Shown here: positions 52,154 to 63,062 of the stretch, piece after piece
How the letters are laid out: every line of letters begins with the position of its first letter
Numbering within the stretch: the first letter of the stretch is position 1
Assembly: GCA_951394045.1 (NCBI GenBank)
Contig: OX595988.1
Coordinates: 310,001-374,000 of the forward strand
DNA: 64,000 nt
Source of the DNA: Nitzschia sp. DOCU1
Lineage: Eukaryota > Bacillariophyta > Bacillariophyceae > Bacillariales > Bacillariaceae
Reading direction: 5' to 3'
The notes under the pieces: model-generated
What the model was told of the DNA's origin: nothing
Database searches by the model: none
What the model saw: only the letters and a program-made list of their open reading frames with translations
Program-made: the position numbers and the translations under genes

Positions 52154-54843
52154 ATGATGGCCCGGCGAAGTAAATTGCTATTGGGCGCGGTATACTGTTT
52201 CTCACTAGCATGTGTACCAAGGGTACAGTTGAGCATAGGTACCGTCTCACAGCTTACGCGGAGATACACCCTTTCGACAATGACAATGCTCGACGGCGGC
52301 TCTATTAGCTCACTCAAAAGCAACGTTTTCCTATTATGGACAACCAGCAGGCAGTGCAATACGAAGATGAGTGCTAGTGGTGGTGCTGCTTGGATCTGTT
52401 CTGCGTGTACGTTTGAAAATGTCAAGTCGACTGCGGCGAGTTGTGAAATGTGTGCGACGCGGCGAGCGTCAGCGGGTTCAAGCAACAGCACAAAGTCGAC
52501 GACGCAACAAACCACTCTCTTTGGATATCGCAGTAGTACTGCCACTGCTGGTAGAAATGTTGCCAAGAGTTCTAACGAAACCATTGATTTGTTGTCTAGT
52601 GGCGATGAACAAGAAATGACAAAGCCGCCGCCGAGGAGAAAGCGAAAAGTTGATGCCACTATGAGCGCGGCAAACAAAAAGCCAGCAGCAACAGCAGCAT
52701 ATTCGTTCTTCACCCCCGTCTCGCAACAACAGCAAGCAAAGCCGACCTTTGCCCTCTACACGGTTCCTCCTGGAACCAAATTCACCCCCCACGACATTCA
52801 GTCCGCCTTGAAACTCTTCGGCCTCCACTCCTTGCGAGAAAATCTACAACCGCGTGCCATTGCGAATGCGCTAGAGCAGAAATCGCAATTGTTGGTCTTG
52901 GCCACGGGAGGAGGCAAATCTCTGTGTTATCAATTGCCTGCCTGCTTATTGGGGGGTGTCACCATTGTCATTTCACCTCTTATCGCGCTGATGCAAGATC
53001 AAGTGCAATTTCTCAAAGGGCGAAACATTCCCGCGGGGCTCATCTCGAGTCTAGAAACGCCCAAACAAAATGAACAAGTTTTGAGTCAAGTCCTGGATAC
53101 ATCCGCATCTTCATCCTCAACAACAATGCCGTCTACTAGCAAACTTACTTTGCTGTATATTACACCAGAATCGATTCAGGGGGAACGTATGAAAAGCGTC
53201 CTCAGCAAACTACACGAACAAAAGCGTCTGGCCATGTTTGCCGTCGATGAAGCACACTGCGTATCCAGGTGAGTACATATCGAATGTTGCTATCAATCGT
53301 TATTACAAAGATTGCTCAATACTTCTTCTCCTTTGCATCTTCTACTTTTCTTCTATCAAAAAGTTGGGGACACGACTTTCGACCCGCTTACCGAAATTTG
53401 GACTATCTTCGGTCCAAGTATCCCAAAGTACCATGTTTGGCTTGCACGGCAACGGCGACACCCCAGGTCATTCAAGATATTCAATCGGTATTGCGATTGC
53501 AAAAGGCACCGCTTTTGTTAGGATCATTTGATCGTCCCAATATTTTTTACAAAGTCAAGTACAAGGAGAGTTTGACGAGCGGCGAGGGCGCTTTGCAAGA
53601 AATGGTGGCATGGACTGTACAACAACATGCCAAAAGTCAGGACAAGAAGTGTAGTGGTATTATTTATGTTCACAAAAAAGACGACACGGACCACATTGCC
53701 AGGTTGATTCAGCAACGAGCTTCCAAAGAACAAGTCTCCATGAGAGCCGCATCCTATCACGGGGGGCTGAAAAAAGATCAACGGAACCTAGTGTTACATG
53801 AATGGTCTACCGACAAGATTCAAGTTGCAGTCGCGACCATTGCATTTGGAATGGGAATCGATTTACCTCATGTGCGTTATGTCATTCATTGGACCATGGC
53901 ACAAACTGTCGAAGGCTTTTATCAAGAATCGGGACGAGCGGGACGGGATGGATTGCCGAGTCATTCTATTGTATACTACAGTCCCGACGATGTTTCGAAA
54001 TTTCGATATTTGATTCAAGTACAGTCACAAGCGAGTATTGCCAAGAAACAAAAGAAGGGAGATACAAAAGCAGCAGCGGCAGAGGAAAAGCAATGTGAAC
54101 GTAAATTGCAATCTCTCAATCTAATGGAACAATACTGTACGAAACCGCAGTGTCGGCGAAATGCCTTGATTCAACATTTTGGTGGCCAGGCGATCGAATG
54201 TGAGAAGACATGTGACTTTTGTCGGAATCCCCAAAAAGTAAAACGTTGCATTCAATCCGGTCAAATCAGGAGGGGCGATGTATTTGGAACCAGCAAGGGG
54301 CGCAATCGAAATCGCAAGGCTTTCTTAGACGACAAAGGATTGGCATGGGATAACAATCATGGACTCATTGACGTTGACGAAGACAACGAGGATAGGATTG
54401 CTCAAGATTGGGGGGAAGGCATGGTGGGGGATTTGCGAGTAACTGATGGTGGCAAGGGGACGTCGCCCGGCTTGGGTGGTGGCTTTGTGAAGGCATCTAG
54501 TTTGCGTCTTGGTGGAAGTGGTGTCCACAAAGGGGGATTTAGCAAGGCTTCGGATGTTTTGGCCAAGTACGCCAAGTTGGAAGAGAAATGGGATGGGCGC
54601 GGGGGCGAAGCGAGCTTCTCCGTGGCCGATCGCTCCAGCAGCGCCAGCATGGTACAAATTCCCGAGCACTTTCGTCAGCTCCCCGCTCCACAAATTGTGA
54701 GCAGCAAGCCCAAGGCACCCCAACTAACGAGCAAAGATTATGGGCAGAAAAAGAACGACGTGTGGCAAGAAATAGAAGCATTGGAGGCGCAAAAACGCCG
54801 CATGGAGGCTTTGATTGCCGCCAAGAAGCAACAGTCCAAATAG
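52154..54843 (+). CDS. RecQ-family DNA helicase with N-terminal RanBP2-type zinc finger
   Basis: Exons are 52154-53268 and 53364-54843; the 95-nt intron (GTGAGT...AAAAAG) splits the Ser codon of the motif DEAHCVS-SWGHDFR. The product is 864 aa. A RanBP2 finger lies at about 80-100 (W-x-C82-x2-C85...C97-x2-C100). The helicase core follows: LQPRAIANALEQ, Walker A ATGGGKS (250-256), ISPLIALMQDQV, DEAH (365-368), ACTATATP, FDRPNIFY, SYHGGL, ATIAFGMGID and QESGRAGRDG. The RecQ zinc domain (QYCTKPQCRRNALIQHFGG and CEKTCDFCRNP) is complete. No HRDC domain is seen; the C-terminus is a Gly-rich linker and a coiled coil. RecQ enzymes unwind 3'-5' and suppress aberrant recombination. The N-terminal 45 residues look partly like a targeting sequence. 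Confidence 0.9.
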
Positions 54844-55034
54844 GTAGTACTGCAGCAGTACTGCGTGCTATCCAGTTGGCAACTACCTTGACGAGAGTAG
54901 TAGAAGACTAAGAACCAGATACAGCAGATGGAGATTACTGTTACTAGGTAGGGTAGCTACTAAAGCAATCTGGCGAGCTGTATGACTTAGAGAGACCGCG
55001 TTATTACAACTAGTAGCTGGGTATACGCTACTAG

Positions 55035-57298
55035 GGAAAACGCCATTGCACCGCGCTTGATTTATCATCTATCTATTCATCGAACCGATTGGCTGAATTT
55101 GTTCACGCAACAAATTACTGAGCCCCACCGCTACGTCAAAGCTGTTCGATATGGATGGGGTAGGCCACAGCTGCTCCGCCCGGAGGAGAGCTCCCTCTAC
55201 CCACATAGGGGAGGGAGATCCGCCTCTAGTAGAGACAACAATCCACTTCACTCGACGGCGTACAGCCGATTCCAATCCTCCACGCACCAGCACAGGTTAC
55301 ACTTAAACTCTCCGCGACGAGACACGTACGCGAGTGGAGGACGTTTTAAAACCGGAACCACAAACCGGTTGCGTTGATCAGGCTGTTTGTGTGCGGGGAG
55401 AACTGGAATCGGGGTCGAGATCAGGGATCAGGATCGTTGCTCTGGAAAATGTTGGTTTCGTTGTAGAACAACACCATACGCCTGCAAAAGGAAGAAAGAA
55501 CAAGGAAATGAGTAGCACCGCGGGAAAGAAATATGATCAAGCGGCACTGTCGCCAGACGATGCCCACTATACTGAGCCAGACTTACCACGAAGACACCGA
55601 ATACACGAACAAACACATCCGCCCAAAACACCACCAGACGCCTGCAAAAGGAGGAAAGAACAGGGTATAAGTAGCACTGTGGGAGAGAAATATGATCAAA
55701 CGGCGTTGTCGCCATACAATGCCCACTAGACACAAACGGACTCACCATTAAGACACTGAATACACACACAATCAGACCCCCACTCATACCACAACCGACC
55801 TGCAAAACAAAGAGAGGACTCAACTTTCCGACAACAGATCCGGCCAACAAAGTAGCTTTGATTGCAAGGTGAAGCCTTTGCCGTCGCGCCAACGTCTTCC
55901 TTCTCGCCAATCTTCTCCACTTTCCATTCTAGCCCTCACAAGCAAAACCTCATCCGATGACATTCCTCAGCAATCCTCTTCCATTCCCTTGGAGGCCAAT
56001 TTTTTCTGATGGAGTCCAATCATTGGGGTCATGGATGTCTGCGTTACCATGTTCGGGACTGGAACATGCCACAGCATCCACTCATCCGCCAACTTGCTGC
56101 ATCCAACGTGGGACGGGGGGTTCCGGGGTCAATGGTGTATCACTGGCTTTGCCCCCAGTGCCCCAAGCCATGCCGGTTGCCCCCCTTCCCACTCCTCTTC
56201 TTTCGGTTGTTACCTCACAATTAACATATATTTTTGTAACCAGGCGGGGATGTACCTTTCACACAAGGGAAATGAACGAGAACGCCTTTGGAGCCGTGGT
56301 CGGTAATACTTGCAAAAGCTAAAACAGAAAGAGAACAATCTTGTGAGAACGAAAGAACATTAGCGTGGCGACAAAGAACTCACCTCAAATCACAGCCCCC
56401 TCGTCAACAATCAACCGATCCTTCCCGGCGTGCCACCGCCCCGTGCCACGAAACCGTGGGAGGATGATACGATAGCTTTTAGGGTCCCACCTTCGGGGAC
56501 CCCAGGAAGGATCAACATGACCTGGACTGCCGCCACCAGAGCAATCCACAGATCTGTTGAAAGAAAGAGAGAAACAAAAGACAGAACACGAGCGAGGATC
56601 GATCCCGGCGTGCTGCCGACGGAAGCTTTTAGGATCCCATCCATAGGGACCCCAGGACATTGTTTCACAACATCCAGGCGTGCTATCCATTGGAGCTTTT
56701 CAGGTCCTACCCGTGAGGACCTGAGGATGTCATCTCCACACTTGATGAACTGACGGCTTTCCTGCGAGACAAACAGCAGCAGGTGGCGCCACTGGAGCAC
56801 TGCCATCTTCATCATCGTCGTGAAGTTCACGGCGACGATGAAGAAAGGAGCGAAGCAGATTGCTCCTTCGCAGAAAAGTGACCTCGGTTGAGTGAAAAAG
56901 TGATGGATTTGTTGAAGGGAATGCCAAGATCCGAGCGGTTTCTGCGGTGGTTTGCGAGCAGTTTCGTGATGTTTCCCACGATGAAGCTTCCACGTTCGCT
57001 GAAAGTAATCCACATCATTCATCATCACCCAGTTCGCCAAATTGCCTCCAAGTCCTCGCTAGCTTCGATTGTTGCGTCTACATGCTGATTGTTGTTGCAT
57101 TACTCCTCGCCATTGTCATCGATTGATCGTTTTGCTTGCATGGGTCATCCAGCAACTGCAGGGTTTCTTGCTGGAGGCGCGCTAACTACCTTACCGTAGA
57201 CATGCTTCTGTTCCCTTGGTACACACTTCTACGTTTGAAATGACTGCGCGCGCGTCGGCCCACCGACCGTGACACCGACCGTTTCGCGGACGTTTCAT
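55035..57298. repeat. 2.2-kb interspersed repeat, copy 2
   Basis: Direct repeat of 17,399-19,645, starting about 190 bp after the RecQ stop and ending about 250 bp before the EF-hand gene. The internal 130-bp repeats and the three stem-loop units (hairpins at about 56,482-56,503, 56,632-56,653 and 56,701-56,723) are kept. It has a small extra duplication at the right end (CACCGACCGTGACACCGACCG, near 57,265, quoted in part) and an insertion near 56,850 relative to copy 1. Confidence 0.8.
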
Positions 57299-57548
57299 GA
57301 CGTGATGTGGTGGCGGGAGGCATCAGCATGCATCGCGCATCTTCAATGTCTCTTTCGACTTGTTTGACCCCGCGGTCATTATGCAGAGTCATTAGCCCCA
57401 AAAGATCGCTAGCGACCATGACGGTTTTCGGCGGGAATATCACCGAGTGCGAAAAGCCTCACACTCTCGGACGCATCGCCTTCTATTAGCACTAGACAGA
57501 CCCCTTTTCAACACAGCAACTACTACTGCATAGACTCACATATTCAAA

Positions 57549-58545
57549 ATGGCAGGAAAATTTAGCGAAGAAGAAGTCACTATGTACAAGGAACAGTTCG
57601 ATCTGTTTGACATGATTGGAGAGGGTGAGTGATCAATGGATTCGTCGCCGTGTGGCCGTGGTCCTGAGGAAACTAGAGTGCGGTCCTTTTCCCGTCCTTT
57701 ACATCCCAATGTCCTATTGTGCCATTTCCCCAAGATTCGCCTAGTGTAGGTTTGACTTTTTCGATCTCTTGGCATTTATCTTGTTCGGGCACGTTTTTCT
57801 CTATGATTGGCGACATTTGGATTGGGTGTTGCTGATCGTTTGGTCCTTGAGGCAAGGGAGAAGCCACCCCACAAACAAGCGAAAAGGCAGTGGTCGCCCT
57901 TACCTTGACTTGTGTAAACCTCATTTGGAGATCTCATCGTAATACTTGATTTTTCGCAAGACGAATCTGGATCTTATCCCTTCCTTTTCTTTTTCTCGTT
58001 TGGTATCAGGAAACATTCCTGCCAAGGATATTGGTCTCGTGGTCCGATCACTGAACAAGTGCCCCACAGAAGGGGAGCTCAAAGAAATCATGAAAAAGGT
58101 AAGAGTGATTGGTTGATCATGTCGGCGGCCCAGTGTTTGGCTTCTAGAGGTAGCATTGCTGTTCCCTGGTTGTGCCCATCGAAAGCCTACTGCACGGCCG
58201 ACAGTCATGCGCGTTCAACTCGTCTCATTGTTGCTCTTTTCAAATGGCACCATCGACTAGGTTGGAGCTAGTGATCCTGTTACTTTTGATGAATTCTTGG
58301 AAATCATCGGCCACAAGATGAAAATGGTGGATCCAGGGGAAGTCATTGGTTGCCTCAAAGTCTTCGATAAGGAAGGAAATGGAAAGATTGCCGTCGCGGA
58401 GCTCAAGCACCTTTTGACGAAAATGGGAGAGAATTTGACGGACAGAGAAGTCAATGAGGTTTTGGCAGACTTTGAGGCCGACAAGGATGGTATGATCAAG
58501 TACGAAAAGTTTGTCGCTGCTCTTTTGGAGCAATATGTTGTGTAA
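57549..58545 (+). CDS. Four-EF-hand protein, calmodulin / myosin essential light chain type
   Basis: Exons are 57549-57624, 58010-58098 and 58261-58545, with GTGAGT...ATCAG and GTAAGA...ACTAG introns in phases 1 and 0. The product is 149 aa, calmodulin length: MAGKFSEEEVTMYKEQFDLF, DMIGEGNIPAKDIG, SLNKCPTEGEL, VFDKEGNGKIAVAELKHLLTKMGENLTDREV and DFEADKDGMIKYEKFVAAL. The EF-1 loop (DMIGEGNIPAKD) lacks several Ca ligands, EF-2 is degenerate, and EF-3 (DKEGNGKIAVAE) has most ligand positions. The string FDKEGNG...LGE is also typical of essential light chains, so a myosin light chain is as likely as a calmodulin-like sensor. It is soluble and has no targeting signal. Confidence 0.82.
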
Positions 58546-58899
58546 AGAAGGTCAATATAGAGTGACAGCATTACTAGATTACTATGCATCATCATATATG
58601 GAAATAGTCAGCTGATATACAATCGACAAGTTTCATGGAGGCGTACCGATCATGTCGACAGTAGGTAGTCTCTCGATCGCGACGGTTAGTCGTCTTCTTT
58701 GTTGATCCTCCAGGAGGCCCACAAATCACCCATAGCCAGAACAACGTTCAAATTTGGGGTAACTACTTAGTAGACGAAGCAAGGGTCATAATCGATCCCT
58801 GATCATTACTGTACACTATCGTTATGCAGCGCAATGTATTTGATCGCCCCATGTAAGACATAAATTCTTCCCGCTTGCCCTACCTCAAATCCGAATGAA
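58546..58899. other. Intergenic between convergent genes
   Basis: 354 bp between the EF-hand stop and the CRAL-TRIO gene stop. Nothing recognised. Confidence 0.4.
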
Positions 58900-59925
58900 T
58901 TAAAGGCCAGTGGAATCATTGTCAGATCTTTGCGTCACGGACGCACCACCATGGGCGCTGAAAGTGGAAGCCGCTTCAATCTTTCTCTTACGCATGGCAA
59001 AGCCTATAAGTGGGCCCCGTGCAAAGGCCACTTCAGGCTCCTTTGTGTGCGGAACAGCTTGCTCCACAGCTTGTTGGAAGATAACAAAGTCGCGAACTAG
59101 ATTTCCCGTATCCACTTCCCCACCCCTGACTTCATCAGGTAGGTAATCTTCAAAGTCACCTGTCAAGGAGAAAAATATATTATCTCCCTTGATAATGGCC
59201 ACTCGTTCTCGAAATTTCGCGGAAAGCATCGTCTTCATAATGGCCCATACGTTTCCGAACCAATTCGGCGGGTTCAGGATAAGGAATTGCGAGACTTGAA
59301 CGGGGAAGTCGTTTCCTTGAATGACACTCATAAACTTTCGGCAATACTCCATACTAAAATTTGTCATGGTCCACCCTTCCATATTGGCAAGAAGAGCAAT
59401 ACCACTCTTTGGGTTCTTCCGTTTCATCTTGTCCATAACATAAACAAGGTTGTCAATGATAAGAGATATTGGGGTTTCATCAGGATTGAACCTGGAGGGA
59501 CGCATGTACATAATGTTGCAGCCTTCTTTCGTCTTGAGGCCAGGGCATGGAAAAAGAGTGCGTGTTCGGATCTGTCCACCCAGGTCCGCTATTGACAGCC
59601 TGAAGAGTCTCGCCTCCATCGTTTTCATAAAGGCCAGCGTGCGGCGGCGATTGAAGTCGCAATAGAAAGCTATACGAAGAATCTCACAATCCGTGTAGAG
59701 CTTCTCCGCACAGTCCTTCTTGTATGCACGTTCCCATGACCTCTTGATCTTTTCAAACTTGGCAAGTTGGGCATCTGAAAGCGCTCGAGATGCCACTCCA
59801 AATTCAATAGCACAAGCCAGGCGAACGGGCCCAAATCTCATCGGGCCTTGGCCCAACTGATTCTCGAGCTCCCTTTGGAGCAGGGCGTCGCTTCTATTCT
59901 TCCGATCGGTCACTTCCTCGGGCAT
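58900..59925 (-). CDS. CRAL-TRIO (SEC14-like) lipid-binding protein, array gene 1
   Basis: ATG at 59925, 341 aa, single exon. An N-terminal helical part (LRIAFYCDFNRRRTLAFMKTMEARLFRLS) precedes the CRAL-TRIO fold: LFPCPGLKTKEGCNIMYMRPSRF, then SLIIDNLVYVMDKM, IALLANMEGWTMTNFSMEYCRKFMSVIQGNDFPV, FLILNPPNWFGNVWAIMKTML and DYLPDEVRGG. SEC14-like proteins carry phosphatidylinositol, phosphatidylcholine or other hydrophobic ligands between membranes; the ligand is unknown. The same string order recurs in the next two genes, which makes a tandem family. No GOLD domain or signal peptide. Confidence 0.85.
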   Translation of the reverse strand: MPEEVTDRKNRSDALLQRELENQLGQGPMRFGPVRLACAIEFGVASRALSDAQLAKFEKIKRSWERAYKKDCAEKLYTDCEILRIAFYCDFNRRRTLAFMKTMEARLFRLSIADLGGQIRTRTLFPCPGLKTKEGCNIMYMRPSRFNPDETPISLIIDNLVYVMDKMKRKNPKSGIALLANMEGWTMTNFSMEYCRKFMSVIQGNDFPVQVSQFLILNPPNWFGNVWAIMKTMLSAKFRERVAIIKGDNIFFSLTGDFEDYLPDEVRGGEVDTGNLVRDFVIFQQAVEQAVPHTKEPEVAFARGPLIGFAMRKRKIEAASTFSAHGGASVTQRSDNDSTGL

Positions 59926-60678
59926 GGTTGTTGTGTTACGTTGTTTTTATAAAATGATGCTTCGTCATAACCTCACACGAATGATCTCGGAACTCTCGTG
60001 ATCCTGTTTGAGGCGAGAGCAAATAGCTCTTTGGTTGCTTCGATTTCCGAGTCCGAAACGACGAAGTTGACTTACCGCGAAAGATCCGAAATAAGCCCCC
60101 CGTGCGCTTTATATAAAAGCGATGACACATCACGTTTTCTACTACAACCCTTCAATAATATAGCCTTCGATTCCCACACGAACTTTACAGAATGAGGCGA
60201 AGGAACTGGCATAACGAAACATCAACCATCTCAGATTTCCGAAAGGCCCCTTTTGCGGGAACAACTGGAAGATGTGTGACGATGGGACCGTGATTCGATG
60301 AGTTATGGAGTCAAAAATTCCCTCCACCTCCCGCCGGACAGTGTGACGAGATGATGGATGATTTGATGCACCGGTCATACTGAACGAAGTTAGCAAAAAC
60401 AGCTGTCGATCGCGAGATCTTCTTGATCAGGATAGCATGACGATGTAGTAAGAAGGCTTGCCCCGCCGGATTAACGACCAACAAAGGGGGCCGATTCATT
60501 CCTACTGTCTCTCGTCGGATTGGAATGGAGCCGCTGCCACCCTAGTGAAACCAGGAGAGGGAAAAACCTGCTATGGAGTTGGTGGTCACAACGACAAAAA
60601 TACAGTTTCATTTTGGTATACTACTGTCATTACTATAGCCTGCTCCCCCTCCCCGGCCGCTTCCCATCATATTGAAAT
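59926..60678. other. Spacer between array genes 1 and 2
   Basis: Should hold the promoter of gene 1. No ORF of recognisable content. Confidence 0.4.
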
Positions 60679-61845
60679 TTAAAGCGAAAAAACGGATGAC
60701 GTCGTGCAAGTGTTTTCCGACTCCGAAGGTTCGTCTTCTTCCTGATGTTGCCCCCCGCGGGGATGATGGTTTCGACTTTTCCACAAAGAACGAGAAGGCT
60801 TACCACCAGAGGCGACCTCGATCTTCTTGCGACGCGCGGCATAGCCCCGGAGGTGGTCCCTGCTATTACCATCACCAAACGGCGTTTTGCTCTGCGATTG
60901 CTGATGAGTTGCCTGCTCCAGCGCTTGTTGGAACAAAACGAAGTCTCCGACCAATGTTCCAGTGTTGACTTGGCCGCCGGAAATCTCATCTGGAAGGTAG
61001 GCTTCGTAATCCAGCTCCATGAACTGAGGTAGTTTATCCTCTTGAATCATGTGAACCTTTTTTCGAAAGTTCTCCGATAGCATGGGCTTCATGATCGCCC
61101 AAATCTTGCCAAACCATGACGGTGGGTTCAAAATCAGGAACAAATCAACTTTGGCGGGGAAGTCGCGACCTTGAAGGACATTCATGAACTTGCGGCAGTA
61201 ATCGACACTAAAGTTCGACATGGTCCAGCCGTTCATATTGGCGATGAAGGCCACGCCTGAAAAGGGATCCCGTTGAACCATCTTGTCCATGACGAACACA
61301 AGATTGTCAATGATGAGAGACACTGGGGTCTCATCAGGGTGGTATCTCGAAGGGCGCATGTAAAATACGTTACTTCCCTGACGTGTTCTCAGGCCTGGAC
61401 AGGGGAAGAGGGTTCTGGTCCGAAGTTGCCCTCCCAGCTCCATCGCAGAAAGCCTGAAGAATCTCGGGTCCATTTTCTTAAGGTAGTCCAGAGTGCGACG
61501 TCGATCAAAGCTGCAAAAGTAGGCTATTCGAAGAACGTGGCAATCTGTGAATGCATTTTGTCCCGAGCATTCTTTCTTCATGTTTTTGTGCAACGACGAC
61601 GACAGCTTCTCTTCCCAGGCTACCTTTATCTCCGTGAAATTTTCAAGTTGTTCCTCCGACAACTGGAGCGCTTGGGCCGCGGCTGACAAGTCACACCCCC
61701 GCTGCTGGTGGACAACAGACACAGCAGCGAATCTCATAGGACCTGGACCAAGCTGCTCTGAAAGTTCTTGCTCGAGCTGCTGAGTGTCATCGACCCTCCT
61801 TCTTTGGGCCTCGACCGCAGTAGGAGTTTCCAGCAACAATGTCAT
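60679..61845 (-). CDS. CRAL-TRIO (SEC14-like) lipid-binding protein, array gene 2
   Basis: Start at the ATG at 61845 (MTLLLETPTAVEAQRRRVDD), 388 aa; the frame is open to 62004, but the added residues look like leader translation. The family strings are all present: LRIAYFCSFDRRRTLDYLKKM, LFPCPGLRTRQGSNVFYMRPSRY, SLIIDNLVFVMDKM, VAFIANMNGWTMSNFSVDYC, FLILNPPSWFGKIWAIMKPML and YLPDEISGG. The C-terminus is longer than in gene 1, with basic and Glu-rich tails (NHHPRGGQHQEEDEPSE). Its closest relative in the window is gene 3 (shared PSWFGK(I/V)WAIMKPMLSENFR). Confidence 0.85.
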   Translation of the reverse strand: MTLLLETPTAVEAQRRRVDDTQQLEQELSEQLGPGPMRFAAVSVVHQQRGCDLSAAAQALQLSEEQLENFTEIKVAWEEKLSSSLHKNMKKECSGQNAFTDCHVLRIAYFCSFDRRRTLDYLKKMDPRFFRLSAMELGGQLRTRTLFPCPGLRTRQGSNVFYMRPSRYHPDETPVSLIIDNLVFVMDKMVQRDPFSGVAFIANMNGWTMSNFSVDYCRKFMNVLQGRDFPAKVDLFLILNPPSWFGKIWAIMKPMLSENFRKKVHMIQEDKLPQFMELDYEAYLPDEISGGQVNTGTLVGDFVLFQQALEQATHQQSQSKTPFGDGNSRDHLRGYAARRKKIEVASGGKPSRSLWKSRNHHPRGGQHQEEDEPSESENTCTTSSVFSL

Positions 61846-62426
61846 GGTCGTGATGTATTTGGATTGTTGATATTTTAATAAAATGTGTTGCTCACAAATT
61901 GTGGGAAAGATGTTGAATAATAAGGTCGTACGAAAAACAATTATCCATCGTGTCCGGTAGCTAACCGCGGCCCCGGGTTCCCCATTTATCCGAAAACGGC
62001 ACACTATTGTTAAATACTTCCCTGCATACCGGTATATTGTTTCCCAGGAAGCAACAGGATACTTGGCTTATTTCCCCGATAAAATAGCGCAGGGTGTTCT
62101 TCAATTCATTGGTAGAAATCTATCTGACCTTGTGAGAGATTTCAATTCTCCCGAGCAAATGTAATGGAGATGATCAATCGGGGATGCCAAAATTGGAAGC
62201 GCACAATATGCCCTTAATTCAACCGGAAGACTATCATTTCATTCCTTTGTGGATATGATGCCACCGGGCGGCTAGCAGGATCCTACAAATGGAACACATT
62301 CCACTCGTAGCTTCATTGCGAGGAAGAACGATTGCGCCCCGTAAGGAGATTGGATTGATCGGTACTGTGCATGGAGGAGGATGTTGGGGTCGATGAAGAA
62401 CAATCAGCGAACTTCTCGACCCCGCG

Positions 62427-62477
<51 letters not shown>

Positions 62478-63062
62478 GAGGACAAATGAGCGGCCGAAAA
62501 TGAAGAAGTTTCAACACCCTTCTTATTCCTCTTGGTCTTCTCGTCCCAACCCGGATTAGTAGGAACAGGAGCCACTAGCACGGATACTGCTGTGTATTTC
62601 AAGCCTTGTTTGTGTCGCATGAAGAACCAAATTGCCCCACCATCCTCCAGGCGAGGACAGCCGAAGAAGACACAAGCACCCCCTACTACCTAGCTACTAC
62701 TTGCAAACGACGAGGTGCTGTAAGAACGCTGTCATTTGAAAGCGGATGCGGACCCGTAGAACTCTGCTATTAGCATAAGGACAATGACGAAGGTTTGATG
62801 GCGACCGGTAGACACATAGCTGCTCCTTCTTTTACAATCTAGTAGTACTATCGTAGTAGTAGCAGCTAGTCTAGTGCTTTCACCCTGCTGCTACATGACA
62901 TGCCAATCATCCTTTTGTTGGTGTAGTACTAGTACTATGACCACAGTAACACGAACAGCCAACTCGTCTAACTGCATCCCTTCAAAGTAGGCTAGGATAC
63001 AAACGCGATCAAAGAATTCATGCAGGTAGTAGTACTATCGACCCCAGTTCGTGTTATACAGT
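61846..63062. other. Spacer with (ACT)n microsatellite
   Basis: 1.2 kb between array genes 2 and 3. A perfect ACT/TAC trinucleotide run of about 16 units lies at about 62,427-62,476. No gene recognised. Confidence 0.5.

Noticed and set aside
55334..55729. 131-aa ORF in the 2.2-kb repeat, also present in copy 1
   Set aside because: Length is shared, but the internal repeats make it low complexity, and changes between copies do not favour silent sites by eye; not accepted as a gene.
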